DNA of 64,000 nt from NCBI GenBank assembly GCA_041649295.1, contig JBAZNI010000001.1, forward strand, positions 124,001 through 188,000, written 5' to 3'. This document shows positions 12,614 through 21,024 of this stretch, piece after piece. The stretch is from JACPLR01 sp041649295 (lineage in GTDB: Archaea > Nanobdellota > Nanobdellia > Pacearchaeales > GW2011-AR1). The notes beneath the pieces were generated by a model. It had not been told where the DNA came from. It saw nothing but the letters and a program-made list of their open reading frames with translations, and ran no database searches. A program made the position numbers and the translations under genes. Position 1 is the stretch's first letter. Every line of letters starts with the position of its first letter.

Positions 12614-15235
12614 ATGAATAAAAAGAAGAGGAGAGCATTAATTTATTTAGTTTGTTCTGTAATTATTATTTTAACTTTGGCATATATGGTTCTTTCTGGA
12701 GGATTTCATAAAAAATCAGGTGTGCAGTTTAGTGAAGGGGATTTAATTACAATTGAAAATGAAAATATTTCACTGACTATTGATATGGATAAGATGGGGG
12801 CAATTGTAAGCATTAAAGATAAGGTTAGCAGAAGGGAATTTATTTCTTCAGGTTCAGATTCTTATCTTTACATGATAACTCAAAAAACTGCGATTACTGG
12901 AAAAGGGATATTCAAATTTATTTCAAGCCAAAATTCCTCTTGTTTTGATTATTATACTGAAGAGGACAGCAAAAAAATAACTTTAACAATAAATACCTGC
13001 CACCCAGATGAGGGGCTTGATGTTACTTCAATAATTTCTATCAATAAAAAAGACAGCAGTTTAAACTTTCATATTGAAGTTGCAAACTCTGGAGAACAAA
13101 TAATTCAGTCAGTTGAATATCCGATTATTGATTTAACTCCAAAATTAGGTGATGATTCTTCAGACGATTATTTTATCTACCCTTATAAAGATGGAGCAAT
13201 CATAAACGATATTTATAATCTTCCCAATAAAAAGTATGTCCAGTCCCACCCCGGACAGTTGTCAATGCAGTTTCTTGCATTTTATGATAAATCAAATCAG
13301 CCAGGACTATATATTCAGAGTGAAGATATCAATGGCAATTACAAGAGAGTCAGTTTTATGAGGGAGAATAAAGACAGCGAAGATTTTTTAAGAGTTTCAT
13401 ATAAAAATTTTATATCTGAAAATTATGGAAATGATTTCGCTTTGGATTATAATATTAAATTAAAAACCTTTTATGGAGACTGGTATGATGCTGCGGATAT
13501 TTATAAAAAATGGGCATTAAAACAATGGTGGGCTGAAAAAACAATATGGGAAAGGGACGATATTCCTCAATGGTTATTCGACGCAACTATCGCCCATAAT
13601 GGAAATCGCCCATTTGCAACAGAAAACTTTTTTGATATAAATAATGAAATTTTAAAAACATGGTATCTTGATGATTCAATTCCTTTTGATGTTGATTTTA
13701 AAGGGGCGTTATTTAGTGTTGGCGGGCTTTGGGGAAGGCCAAACACCTTATGGTCTGGAGGAAATTATTTTTATCCGTTTAAAGGGGATATACCTATTGA
13801 ACCTGTTGAAGAAGACAAATTATATGCCCAAATTAATTTATTAAACAGCATAAATGTGCATACTTCTCTTTGGCTAAGTGCTACCAGATTTGATTTATGG
13901 GAAACTGAATCAGAGATAAATCCAGGAGGAGTATGTGATTGGGACACTTCAACTTTAGTATTTAATGATACAGAGGATTTTAATGCAATTAATGGAGATG
14001 ATTATGTTATAATAAAAGAATCAGGGGAAAAAGATTTTAAACAAATTCCGTTTATGCTGGATAAATGCCGTAAAGGCGACTCTGCGATAATTGGTGTTGG
14101 CTCAAAAAAAGACAATTTAATTGATTTTATGCTTGATGACAACATTTTAAGAGGAATAAAAAGAGGAGCTTCGCTTATGTCTCTTGACCAGATTATAGGG
14201 GGGTGGATAGATGCAGATTTTAATGAAAAGTATATTAATAATCGGGGTGTAGGATATGGAATTTATATGCATAATAGATTTATTGAAATATTAGACGGAC
14301 TAAACTCTGTGATAAATGATGAAGGAAAAAAAGGAGAATTTGGAATAGGTATGGAAGCCACCAACGAGTATTATATTCCTTATGTTCAGTCAGTTTTATT
14401 AAGGCCAGTAAGCACTCTTGGGGTAATTGGCAATTCTACTGGAATGACACTTTCAAAAATTCCTCTGTTCAGTTATATTTATAATGACAGATTTATTTCC
14501 TATGACAGCACTTTAGATAGTTATAATGTACAGTTTGATTCAATTACTCTTTATGATGCTTCTGTATGTGCTGTTAATGGGGGAATACCCTCTGTAAGAA
14601 TAGCTGACAATGTTGATATGCAATATCCTGTTACAGAGAATGTCATATTTTTAAGAAAACTTATATCAAATATAGGAACAGAATACCGGGGTGCAGAGAT
14701 CCTTAATCCCCCCGAAATCTATGGAATTCCCAGAGATATAGAAACAGTCTGGAAAAAATTTGGGGGAAATTATTTTTACAATCCAGTTGTTTTTAGAGTT
14801 CTGAAAAAACACGACAATACAATAAGTTACATATTCATAAATACAGATGACAGAACAGATTCACTAAGTTTGTCTTTTAATCTTGAAAATTATTATGCAG
14901 ATTATAACCTTTTTGATGTTTACAAAAAAACATGCGGAAAAACAGACTGCCAGAAGGAGCAGATTATTGAAAACTCAACTATTGAAAACAAGAAGATAGA
15001 ATTTGCAATGGAATTCAGTGATTTGGTTATTTTTGACATTATCCCAAAAGGGGTGGTTAACCCAAATTTTTCAAATTCAACAGGAAATAAAACTGCTAAC
15101 CCCATTACTCATATAATAGATGGAGCTTCATCAAGAGTAGGAGCAATATGGGTTATGCTGATTATTTTAGTTTCTTTTATTGGAATTTGTGTTAGTATCG
15201 TATTAATCAGATACTTAAAAAATAAAAACATTTAA
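12614..15235 (+). CDS. Large membrane-anchored DUF6259-type (glycoside-hydrolase-like) protein
   Basis: The 873-aa protein starts at ATG 12614, about 25 bases after a TATA box (CTTTTATAT); an upstream TTG is less likely. An N-terminal helix (ALIYLVCSVIIILTLAYMVL) anchors or exports it, and a second helix near the C-terminus (MLIILVSFIGICVSIVLI) precedes a KNKN tail. Between them is a long beta-rich region, then WYDAADIYKKWALKQWWAEK, the hallmark of DUF6259, a family related to sugar-cleaving enzymes. The same segment is almost identical in the paralog at 52826-56059. The substrate is unknown; a surface carbohydrate-active role is inference. Confidence 0.75.
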   Translation: MNKKKRRALIYLVCSVIIILTLAYMVLSGGFHKKSGVQFSEGDLITIENENISLTIDMDKMGAIVSIKDKVSRREFISSGSDSYLYMITQKTAITGKGIFKFISSQNSSCFDYYTEEDSKKITLTINTCHPDEGLDVTSIISINKKDSSLNFHIEVANSGEQIIQSVEYPIIDLTPKLGDDSSDDYFIYPYKDGAIINDIYNLPNKKYVQSHPGQLSMQFLAFYDKSNQPGLYIQSEDINGNYKRVSFMRENKDSEDFLRVSYKNFISENYGNDFALDYNIKLKTFYGDWYDAADIYKKWALKQWWAEKTIWERDDIPQWLFDATIAHNGNRPFATENFFDINNEILKTWYLDDSIPFDVDFKGALFSVGGLWGRPNTLWSGGNYFYPFKGDIPIEPVEEDKLYAQINLLNSINVHTSLWLSATRFDLWETESEINPGGVCDWDTSTLVFNDTEDFNAINGDDYVIIKESGEKDFKQIPFMLDKCRKGDSAIIGVGSKKDNLIDFMLDDNILRGIKRGASLMSLDQIIGGWIDADFNEKYINNRGVGYGIYMHNRFIEILDGLNSVINDEGKKGEFGIGMEATNEYYIPYVQSVLLRPVSTLGVIGNSTGMTLSKIPLFSYIYNDRFISYDSTLDSYNVQFDSITLYDASVCAVNGGIPSVRIADNVDMQYPVTENVIFLRKLISNIGTEYRGAEILNPPEIYGIPRDIETVWKKFGGNYFYNPVVFRVLKKHDNTISYIFINTDDRTDSLSLSFNLENYYADYNLFDVYKKTCGKTDCQKEQIIENSTIENKKIEFAMEFSDLVIFDIIPKGVVNPNFSNSTGNKTANPITHIIDGASSRVGAIWVMLIILVSFIGICVSIVLIRYLKNKNI

Positions 15236-15259
15236 ATCTGTAAGTTTCTATCAATATGT

Positions 15260-15787
15260 ATGGTCAGGCATGACATTGTGTCAGCTTTAAAAAACTCTGT
15301 TGAAAGAGGCGAAGATTTGGAAAGAGCAAAGCAAGTTTTGATTAGTTCTGGGTATAGCGTGCGGGATGTTAATGAAGCAGCAAATTATTTGACAGGAGGA
15401 TTAGCAGGGGAGATAAAAGTTCAGCAGAAGCAGGCTACTTATCAACAAATTATTCCGCAAAAAGCACCAAACTTTTCACCACCCAATATATACAAATCAG
15501 ATTCAGAAACGCAAAATTATGAATCTTCTAGACAAGGTCAGCAAATTCCACAGTTAATATCCCAAAAGGCAGCCCCCCAACAACAAAAAATTCAAGCTCT
15601 TCCATTTGTAGAATCGCAGCATCTCCCAAGAATGCCCGAAGTTGAATATAAAGTTAAAAAAGATAATAAGAAGCTGTTTGTTATTGCACTCTTAATTATA
15701 TTCCTTGTCTTACTTATAACTTCTCTTGTTCTCGTTATTCTCTTTAAAGAAGATGTAATTGCATTTATTCAAGGGTTATTGGGATAA
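15260..15787 (+). CDS. Membrane protein with N-terminal UBA-like helical domain
   Basis: The 175-aa protein has a short helical domain at residues 5-45 (ALKNSVERGEDLERAKQVLI, then YSVRDVNEAANYLTGG) that resembles a UBA-like three-helix fold. A Gln/Pro-rich linker of about 85 residues follows, and then one membrane helix (FVIALLIIFLVLLITSLVLV) near the end. A related helical motif occurs at the C-terminus of the surface protein at 34205. A TATA box (CATTTAAATC) overlaps the end of the preceding gene. The function is unknown. Confidence 0.6.
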   Translation: MVRHDIVSALKNSVERGEDLERAKQVLISSGYSVRDVNEAANYLTGGLAGEIKVQQKQATYQQIIPQKAPNFSPPNIYKSDSETQNYESSRQGQQIPQLISQKAAPQQQKIQALPFVESQHLPRMPEVEYKVKKDNKKLFVIALLIIFLVLLITSLVLVILFKEDVIAFIQGLLG

Positions 15788-16065
15788 AACAACAGGGCAA
15801 CTATACTACCGCTCGCCACGCTCGCTTTACCTTAATGTATAAAAAATTCATTCTTCTGTATTTATTAATTTAACTGACTAAGATGCCGATAACAGATTTT
15901 CTTTATCCTAAAAAAATCCACACTATTTATGGCGCGGTTGCTTATGCGAGTCTTTTGGGAATCTAAAATCAAATGCTGAACAAATCACATATTTTAGTGT
16001 ATCGTGACACATAGATTTTTGACCATTAACCCAATATTTAAAAAATCTCAAGTATATCAGAATAT

Positions 16066-16599
16066 ATGGAAATATATTCTCCTGCAGAAGATTCTTATTT
16101 GCTGGCAGAAGCGCTAAAAGAATTTTTAAAAAATAAAAAAAAAGCAGAAAAAAATAAAATAAAAATTTTGGATTTGGGAACAGGCTCAGGAATTCAATCA
16201 AAAAATTGTATAGAGAATGGAATAAAAAAAGAAAATATAACTGCAGCAGACATAAATAAAGAAGCTTTAGAAAATGCAAAGAAGTTAAAAATTAAAGTAA
16301 TATATTCAAACTTATTCTCTAAAATAAAAGGCAAATTTGATTTAATTATTTTTAATCCTCCTTATCTGCCAGAAGACAAATATGACATCCAGCCAGATAC
16401 AACTGGAGGAAAATATGGCAGTGAAATAATAAATGAGTTTCTAAAACAAGCAAGTTTTCATTTAACAAAATCAGGCAAAATCTTCCTTCTTACCTCTTCA
16501 CTGACAAAAAGAATTAACTGGTTAAATTACAAAAAGAAAAAGGTTGCTGAAGAGAAATTATTCTTTGAAACCCTTTGGGTTTGGAAGTTGCATATCTAA
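16066..16599 (+). CDS. HemK2/Mtq2-like N5-glutamine methyltransferase
   Basis: The 177-aa enzyme is probably the archaeal relative of Mtq2/HEMK2, which methylates the GGQ glutamine of release factor aRF1. It opens EIYSPAEDSYLLAEAL, then shows the SAM-binding motif ILDLGTGSGIQS, the acidic loop ITAADINKEALENAK, and the catalytic NPPY in LIIFNPPYLPEDKYD. A TATA box AATATTTAAA lies about 25 bases upstream. The intergenic span 15788-16065 before it holds no gene; it contains a short piece (ATAACAGATTTTCTTTA, 15889-15905) of the repeat found at 25.8 and 27.0 kb. Confidence 0.85.
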   Translation: MEIYSPAEDSYLLAEALKEFLKNKKKAEKNKIKILDLGTGSGIQSKNCIENGIKKENITAADINKEALENAKKLKIKVIYSNLFSKIKGKFDLIIFNPPYLPEDKYDIQPDTTGGKYGSEIINEFLKQASFHLTKSGKIFLLTSSLTKRINWLNYKKKKVAEEKLFFETLWVWKLHI

Positions 16600-16640
16600 T
16601 AACCAAAACATTTATAAGCTATAGATAGTTATAGTAATCT

Positions 16641-16910
16641 ATGGCGACAACAATACAAATTGACGAAAAAGTAAAGGACAAATTAGATAAATTAAAAGTT
16701 CACCATAGAGAGTCTTATAATGATTTAATAATAAGAATTTTAAGCTCTTGCTCTCCTCAGAATGTCAGTAAAGAAAGTTTAATAGAAACTGTTGAAATCT
16801 TATCTGATCCAGATACAATGAGAGAAATTGCCGAAGCTTTGGAAGAATATGAGCAAGGGAAAGGAGTAGAATTCTCTAAACTTAAAAAAGAATTAAATTT
16901 AAATGTATAA
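16641..16910 (+). CDS. RelB/VapB-like antitoxin
   Basis: The 89-aa protein begins with a ribbon-helix-helix-type DNA-binding region (TTIQIDEKVKDKLDKLKVHH, then SYNDLIIRIL). Its C-terminus is acidic and helical, which would wrap the toxin. It overlaps the following RelE-like gene by eight bases, the normal antitoxin-toxin arrangement. A TATA box CATTTATAAGC (about 16608-16618) is 25 bases upstream, and the CTATAG-type repeats between it and the start could be the operator. Confidence 0.8.
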   Translation: MATTIQIDEKVKDKLDKLKVHHRESYNDLIIRILSSCSPQNVSKESLIETVEILSDPDTMREIAEALEEYEQGKGVEFSKLKKELNLNV

Positions 16911-17154
16911 AATAATCTTAACAAAGAAATCAGAAAATTTTTTTAGGAAGTTGGAAAAGGTAGAGCAGGAAAGAGTAGCTAAGAAATTTAATGAATTAGA
17001 AAAAAATGCTGAACTAGGAAAACCACTTACAGCAAATCTTTCAGGGCTTTGGAGTTTAAGGTTTGGAGATTATAGGGCAATTTATGAAATTAAACAAACT
17101 GAATTAATTATTTTAGTTTTAAAGTTAGGACATCGAAAGAATGTCTATGGTTGA
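16903..17154 (+). CDS. RelE/ParE-family toxin
   Basis: The 83-aa protein matches the RelE fold: MYKIILTKKSENFFRKLEKV, a helical pair, then SGLWSLRFGDYRAIYEIKQ and ILVLKLGHRKNVYG. The Arg residues of LRFGDYRAIY and the His-Arg near the end are the usual RNA-contacting or catalytic positions. It probably cleaves mRNA on the ribosome when the antitoxin is lost. It appears intact, in contrast to the related toxin at 17276. Confidence 0.85.
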   Translation: MYKIILTKKSENFFRKLEKVEQERVAKKFNELEKNAELGKPLTANLSGLWSLRFGDYRAIYEIKQTELIILVLKLGHRKNVYG

Positions 17155-17193
17155 TTTAAATCAGATTTAAATGCCCCCCACGATTACTTAACA

Positions 17194-17214
17194 CCAAGAA
17201 TCAAAGATTCTTGG
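17194..17214. terminator. Perfect hairpin between convergent toxin genes
   Basis: CCAAGAATC-AAA-GATTCTTGG has 9-bp arms and a three-base loop. A second, AT-rich hairpin (AGAATTA-T-TAATTCT) follows within 25 bases. They lie between the convergent ends of two toxin-antitoxin loci and may terminate transcription from both sides. Confidence 0.45.
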
Positions 17215-17275
17215 ATACCATCGAGAATTATTAATTCTTGAGGTCCTAAAGATTAACTTCCTGACGTTTTGCTCT

Positions 17276-17598
17276 TTAGAACTTGAATAGTTTTTCATAA
17301 TCTTTGTGATTCATCCAATTAAGAATAACTGCTATAATTTGGACTTCTTCTGAAGGTGTTAAAACATACAACATTCTCCACCCGTCTGGAAGATTATAAA
17401 TCCAAAGATTATTTAGTCCATATTTCTGAATTAATGATTTTGGAATAAGATTCTTCTTTACATTTCTACCTGAGAAAGCATCTTCTTGTAATGTGTTAAT
17501 TGCTCTCACAAGCGACTTTCTAATGGGTCAGCTTCATTTAGTTCGTTGAATGATCTCTCTAAACTTTCATCAACAAATACAACTTTTTCAGGTTTCAT
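17276..17598 (-). pseudogene. RelE-family toxin with a one-base frameshift
   Basis: The gene starts at ATG 17598, which overlaps the upstream stop (ATGA). The first 27 codons or so encode MKPEKVVFVDESLERSFNEL and lead to NEADP; the frame then runs into a stop after ESRL. The continuation lies in another frame: IRKSLVRAINTLQEDAFSG, then NLWIYNLPDGWRMLYVL and a WMNHKDYEKLFKF end. A missing base near 17523-17527 explains it (323 bases is not a multiple of three). It could be a real inactivation or an assembly error. The last 77 codons are open from a GTG and could in principle be translated alone. Confidence 0.75.
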
Positions 17599-17897
17599 AG
17601 TTTTATGGCTGGTCTATCCTTTATTTTTTTGAAAAATTCAGGACTCCAAATATAAACTACATAACCCTCTTTATCATACACTATTTTGTATACGCTTTCT
17701 AAATACTCCATTATGACTTGAAAAGTTTGCCACATTACTTTTTTTGGAAGATTTTTGAATAAATCTGTTTTTTTGTATTCCCCTGAATTTTCCTCAATAA
17801 ATTTTTCTACCATTAAAACTGTTTGAAGTGTTGGACTTCTGGCTACATCATTTGTTTCAATATAACTTCTTTCTTTTTTTATTGTTTGAGATTCCAT
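17595..17897 (-). CDS. Putative antitoxin partner of the frameshifted RelE toxin
   Basis: The 100-aa protein has no membrane segment. It begins MESQTIKKERSYIETNDVAR and then has helical segments (SPTLQTVLMVEKFIEENSGE, FKNLPKKVMWQTFQVIMEYL) and a short beta wing (YKIVYDKEGYVVYIW), which suggests a winged helix. Its stop overlaps the toxin start in an ATGA, the usual coupling for an antitoxin. A TATA box (CATTTAAATAG on the minus strand, about 17940-17950) and a perfect palindrome lie upstream, which suggests autoregulation. Confidence 0.6.
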   Translation of the reverse strand: MESQTIKKERSYIETNDVARSPTLQTVLMVEKFIEENSGEYKKTDLFKNLPKKVMWQTFQVIMEYLESVYKIVYDKEGYVVYIWSPEFFKKIKDRPAIKL

Positions 17898-17919
17898 TTT
17901 AATGCCTTACTTTTGTTAA

Positions 17920-17937
17920 TAATATCAATTGATATTA
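17920..17937. promoter_or_regulatory. 18-bp palindromic operator of the antitoxin-toxin pair
   Basis: TAATATCAATTGATATTA is a perfect palindrome immediately downstream of the minus-strand TATA box and about 23 bases before the antitoxin start, so it covers the expected transcription start. The ATATC/GATAT half-sites are the same as in the operators at 7165-7198. Confidence 0.6.
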
Positions 17938-17964
17938 CTATTTAAATGTTTTTATTGGCAATAT

Positions 17965-18007
17965 GAACTATTATTTCTTGATTGAATGTCCTTATGAATA
18001 ATAGTTC
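17965..18007. repeat. Inverted repeat with 11-bp arms
   Basis: GAACTATTATT (17965-17975) and AATAATAGTTC (17997-18007) are perfect complements around a 21-base loop. It lies in the 288-base stretch between the promoter of the antitoxin gene and the convergent end of the gene at 18186. No coding region is seen in that stretch. Confidence 0.5.
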
Positions 18008-18185
18008 AACTCCCTTCCGGAGCACCGAACCATTTTACCAAAAAGTTATTCGGTTTATGTAAGAGATTTAATCCTAAGGTAACACGCCCCCACGAGTTCT
18101 GTGTAATACTTTTTATTACACGATTTATAACACTTTTTGATACAAGAAGTATGACAAAAGATATAGCAATATATGTTTGAGAATC

Positions 18186-18518
18186 TTAACTTAGTAATCT
18201 ACCATCGATATCAAATTGATAAAATCTATCGGGAGTCATTGCAGGAGGTGTAAACCTAAGTAAATAATAAGCGTCTTTATGAAAAGCTGGTTCAGTTGAT
18301 TCATCTCTTGGTCTAAAAGAGCCATCTGCATTTCTAATAGGATAAATTGTAAGATGTACTTTTGATTGTTTACCTACTTCGCCGATATTAACTCCAACTA
18401 ATGAATTTGCTACTATAATATCTAGAGGAAGAGCATTATCCCCAAAACTATCTTTACCGCCAGATCTATGTACTAATACTTCTTCAGTTGGTTGTATTGA
18501 AATTTCTGTATTACCCAT
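18186..18518 (-). CDS. Hypothetical protein
   Basis: The 110-aa soluble protein is beta-rich with no signal peptide (GNTEISIQPTEEVLVHRSGG, then SKVHLTIYPIRNADGSFRPR). It is richer in Pro, Asp and Arg than its neighbours. I do not recognise a family. A TATA box (AAAGATTTAAATAGG on the minus strand, about 18538-18552) stands 25 bases upstream, and a perfect inverted repeat lies just beyond it, which supports real, regulated expression. Confidence 0.5.
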   Translation of the reverse strand: MGNTEISIQPTEEVLVHRSGGKDSFGDNALPLDIIVANSLVGVNIGEVGKQSKVHLTIYPIRNADGSFRPRDESTEPAFHKDAYYLLRFTPPAMTPDRFYQFDIDGRLLS

Positions 18519-18562
18519 ATTGAAGATATAATTAGTCCCTATTTAAATCTTTTGTTATATGT

Positions 18563-18585
18563 TATTTTGTAGTAGTTACAAAATA
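18563..18585. promoter_or_regulatory. Inverted repeat upstream of the 18518 promoter
   Basis: TATTTTGTA-GTAGT-TACAAAATA has perfect 9-bp arms. Its position just upstream of the TATA box fits an activator or repressor site. The half-site resembles the GTAACAAAA/TTTTGTTAC operator at 29121-29158. Confidence 0.45.
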
Positions 18586-18706
18586 GTGATATTATTTTAA
18601 CCTAAATTTAGGAAAATGCGGGGAGCGTTTAACCAATAAATTCTAAGAAAAATGCCCCAAAATTGTTAAAAAATAGTGAAATGGATTTCCGTCGACAAAG
18701 TGAAAA

Positions 18707-19123
18707 TCAGATATCTCTAAGATATTTCTTTATAATTTCAGATTTTAGTTTGAATATCTTTATAATTATTTCCTTGCCTTGTTGATAGCCTATTTTAGTT
18801 CCATAATAATTTATACCATTTCGAATATATCTGAACCTATCAAAACTGATAAAATCGAAATCAGGAATTAAGGCTTTAAGTAATTCTCCTAAACAAATAT
18901 GTGAGGTGACTTTATATTCCTTTAAGATGCACAGTGCTTCAAGGATTTCTCTTAAAGAATCATAAGCCATAGATACATACGCTGAAATATTTGTTTCATT
19001 TATTTGAGCATTATTTACACTATCTTCTTTTATTTTTGACATTTCTATTAAAGATCTAACCAATTCCTTATCAATTCTTGTCTTCTTAATGAAATTCTTT
19101 TTATAACAATCATCTAAGTCCAT
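18707..19123 (-). CDS. HEPN-domain protein (toxin of MNT/HEPN pair)
   Basis: The 138-aa all-helical protein carries the HEPN motif RYIRNGINYYGTK at residues 98-110. Its RNxxxY form matches many archaeal HEPN proteins of the MNT/HEPN toxin-antitoxin type, which act as RNases and are silenced by nucleotidylation from the MNT partner. It overlaps the upstream nucleotidyltransferase gene by 10 bases. A relic of a similar HEPN domain is at 51825-51950. Confidence 0.82.
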   Translation of the reverse strand: MDLDDCYKKNFIKKTRIDKELVRSLIEMSKIKEDSVNNAQINETNISAYVSMAYDSLREILEALCILKEYKVTSHICLGELLKALIPDFDFISFDRFRYIRNGINYYGTKIGYQQGKEIIIKIFKLKSEIIKKYLRDI

Positions 19124-19638
19124 CTTAATTCTCCTTGGATAACTATCCCATTTAACACATTATTTATTAGATGTTCGTTTTTTAATTCGTTTATATTCTT
19201 AATAACAAATAACTGTAATCTTCTTTTAATGATCTTTTCATATTGCTCTTTATTAAGAAATTCTTTCGTTTTTTCTGATATAACTACAAGGTCAATATCA
19301 CTATCTTTGGTATCTAATCCGAAAGAGGCAGAACCAAAGAGAATTATTGTCGGCTTTATATAAAACTTATTTAGTTCTTCTATTAATCCCGAGTCTTTAA
19401 TTTTTCTTATATTATAATAAACTTTAAAGTCTTTATATTTCTCATCATCCAAATTTGATTTATAAATTATTAAATTTCTTTCTTTTTTCTCTTTGAGTAA
19501 TTTTTCTTTTGCTAATTCTTTCAATTGAGAACTTGCTGTTGCAGGGGCTATCTTTAAGATTCTTGCAACTTCTCTTACATTAAACTCTTTGTTTGGATCT
19601 TCAAAAAAGATATTCATAATGTTTAATTCTTTGAACAT
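19114..19638 (-). CDS. MNT nucleotidyltransferase fused to an N-terminal winged helix
   Basis: The 174-aa protein has a winged helix-turn-helix at residues 1-60 (PNKEFNVREVARILKIAPAT, then SSQLKELAKEKLLKEKKERN). A minimal nucleotidyltransferase domain follows, with FGSASFGLDTKDSDIDLVVI around residues 101-120 (G102-S103, D114, D116). Together with the overlapping HEPN gene it forms an MNT/HEPN toxin-antitoxin module. The winged helix suggests the antitoxin also controls its own promoter. Confidence 0.85.
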   Translation of the reverse strand: MFKELNIMNIFFEDPNKEFNVREVARILKIAPATASSQLKELAKEKLLKEKKERNLIIYKSNLDDEKYKDFKVYYNIRKIKDSGLIEELNKFYIKPTIILFGSASFGLDTKDSDIDLVVISEKTKEFLNKEQYEKIIKRRLQLFVIKNINELKNEHLINNVLNGIVIQGELRWT

Positions 19639-19790
19639 ATGTTTAATATAATAAACAAGTGTTTAAAAATCTTTCTATTACTTTTTACACCCAAAACTTA
19701 ACCAAACTGACTTATGCCCGCCTACGATTACTTAATCCTCTCCCCTAACACCTCAACAATCTTTATAAAACACATCCCCCATTGCCAATT

Positions 19791-20954
19791 ATGAAGTTTG
19801 CTCATATGGGCGACTGCCATCTAGGAGGATGGAGATATCCAGAACTGCAAGAGGTGAATATGCAGAGTTTTAGGAAAGCATTGGATATTTCTATAAAAGA
19901 AAAAGCAGAGATGATATTAATATCTGGAGATTTATTTGATTCAGCATACCCTCCGATAGAAGTTTTAAAACAGACTTTTGCAGAGTTCAAAAGATTAAAA
20001 GATTCAGGCATTCCATGTTTTTTAATTGCAGGAAGCCACGATTATTCATCAGCTGGAAAAACTTTTTTAGATGTTTTAGAACATGCAGGATTTTGCACTA
20101 ATGTTTATCAGAGCGAAGAAACAGAAAACAAAATTATTCTTATTCCAACAATGCATAAAGGATATGCGCTCTACGGATATCCTGGAAAAAAGTCAGGTTT
20201 GGAAATTCAGGATATAAAAAAACTAAAACTTCAGGACGCTCCAGGTTTCTTTAAAATTTTCATGCTTCATACAGCAATAAAAGAAGCGATAGGAAATCTG
20301 CCAATAGAGTCGGTTTCAATATCAGAACTTCCTAAAGCAGATTACTATGCCGCATCTCACTTGCATGTAGATTTTTCAAAAGATAATTTTTACTATTCTG
20401 GCCCTGTTTTCCCAAATAATTTTGAGGAATTAGAAGAGCTTAATTACGGGCAGTTTTACCTTGTTGAAGCTAATGGATTTTTAAAATGCACAAAAGTCCC
20501 CATTAGAATTAAAGAAGTATTGTCTGTTGAATTAAATATAGACAACACTTATACTGCAGCTGAGAAGATAATTTCTGAATTAAATGGTTATAACTTAGAA
20601 GATAAAATAATTCTTATGAAATTAAAAGGAACTATAAAGCAGGGAAAAATTTCAGATATTAATTTTAATCAGGTTGAAGCATTTGTAAAGGAAAAAGGAG
20701 CCTATGTTTTTATAAGAAGTATATCAAAACTTAAAACAGGCGAAGATAAACTTGAACTTCCAGAGCAAATTAAAGATATGCATAGTGTAGAAGACGAAAT
20801 AATAAAAACCTATTCTGCAGAATCTCCTAAAGATATTGAAGCTAAAATTCCCTCGCTGTTAAGAATACTTGCAATGGAAAAACAAGAAGATGAGAAAAAT
20901 CAGATTTTCCAGGATAGACTGCTTGCAGAATTAAATAAGTTAGTTAATTTTTAA
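19791..20954 (+). CDS. mre11: DNA double-strand break repair nuclease Mre11
   Basis: Mre11 is the Mn-dependent nuclease of the Mre11-Rad50 complex that processes DNA ends. ATG 19791 is chosen over an upstream TTG because a TATA box (CTTTATAAAA, about 19761-19770) lies 25 bases upstream. Phosphoesterase motifs are in order: FAHMGDCHLGGW, LISGDLFDS, IAGSHDYSSAGK (GSHD where GNHD is usual), FMLHTAIKE and YYAASHLHVDFS. The 387-aa length is normal for archaea. It is followed by rad50 after 70 bases that contain a second TATA box. Confidence 0.93.
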   Translation: MKFAHMGDCHLGGWRYPELQEVNMQSFRKALDISIKEKAEMILISGDLFDSAYPPIEVLKQTFAEFKRLKDSGIPCFLIAGSHDYSSAGKTFLDVLEHAGFCTNVYQSEETENKIILIPTMHKGYALYGYPGKKSGLEIQDIKKLKLQDAPGFFKIFMLHTAIKEAIGNLPIESVSISELPKADYYAASHLHVDFSKDNFYYSGPVFPNNFEELEELNYGQFYLVEANGFLKCTKVPIRIKEVLSVELNIDNTYTAAEKIISELNGYNLEDKIILMKLKGTIKQGKISDINFNQVEAFVKEKGAYVFIRSISKLKTGEDKLELPEQIKDMHSVEDEIIKTYSAESPKDIEAKIPSLLRILAMEKQEDEKNQIFQDRLLAELNKLVNF

Positions 20955-21024
20955 GATGGTTGGTGTCTTTTAAAATGTTTATAAATAAAGGAAGCTCCTA
21001 AAAGAAACCATGGGTGTCTTTTAA

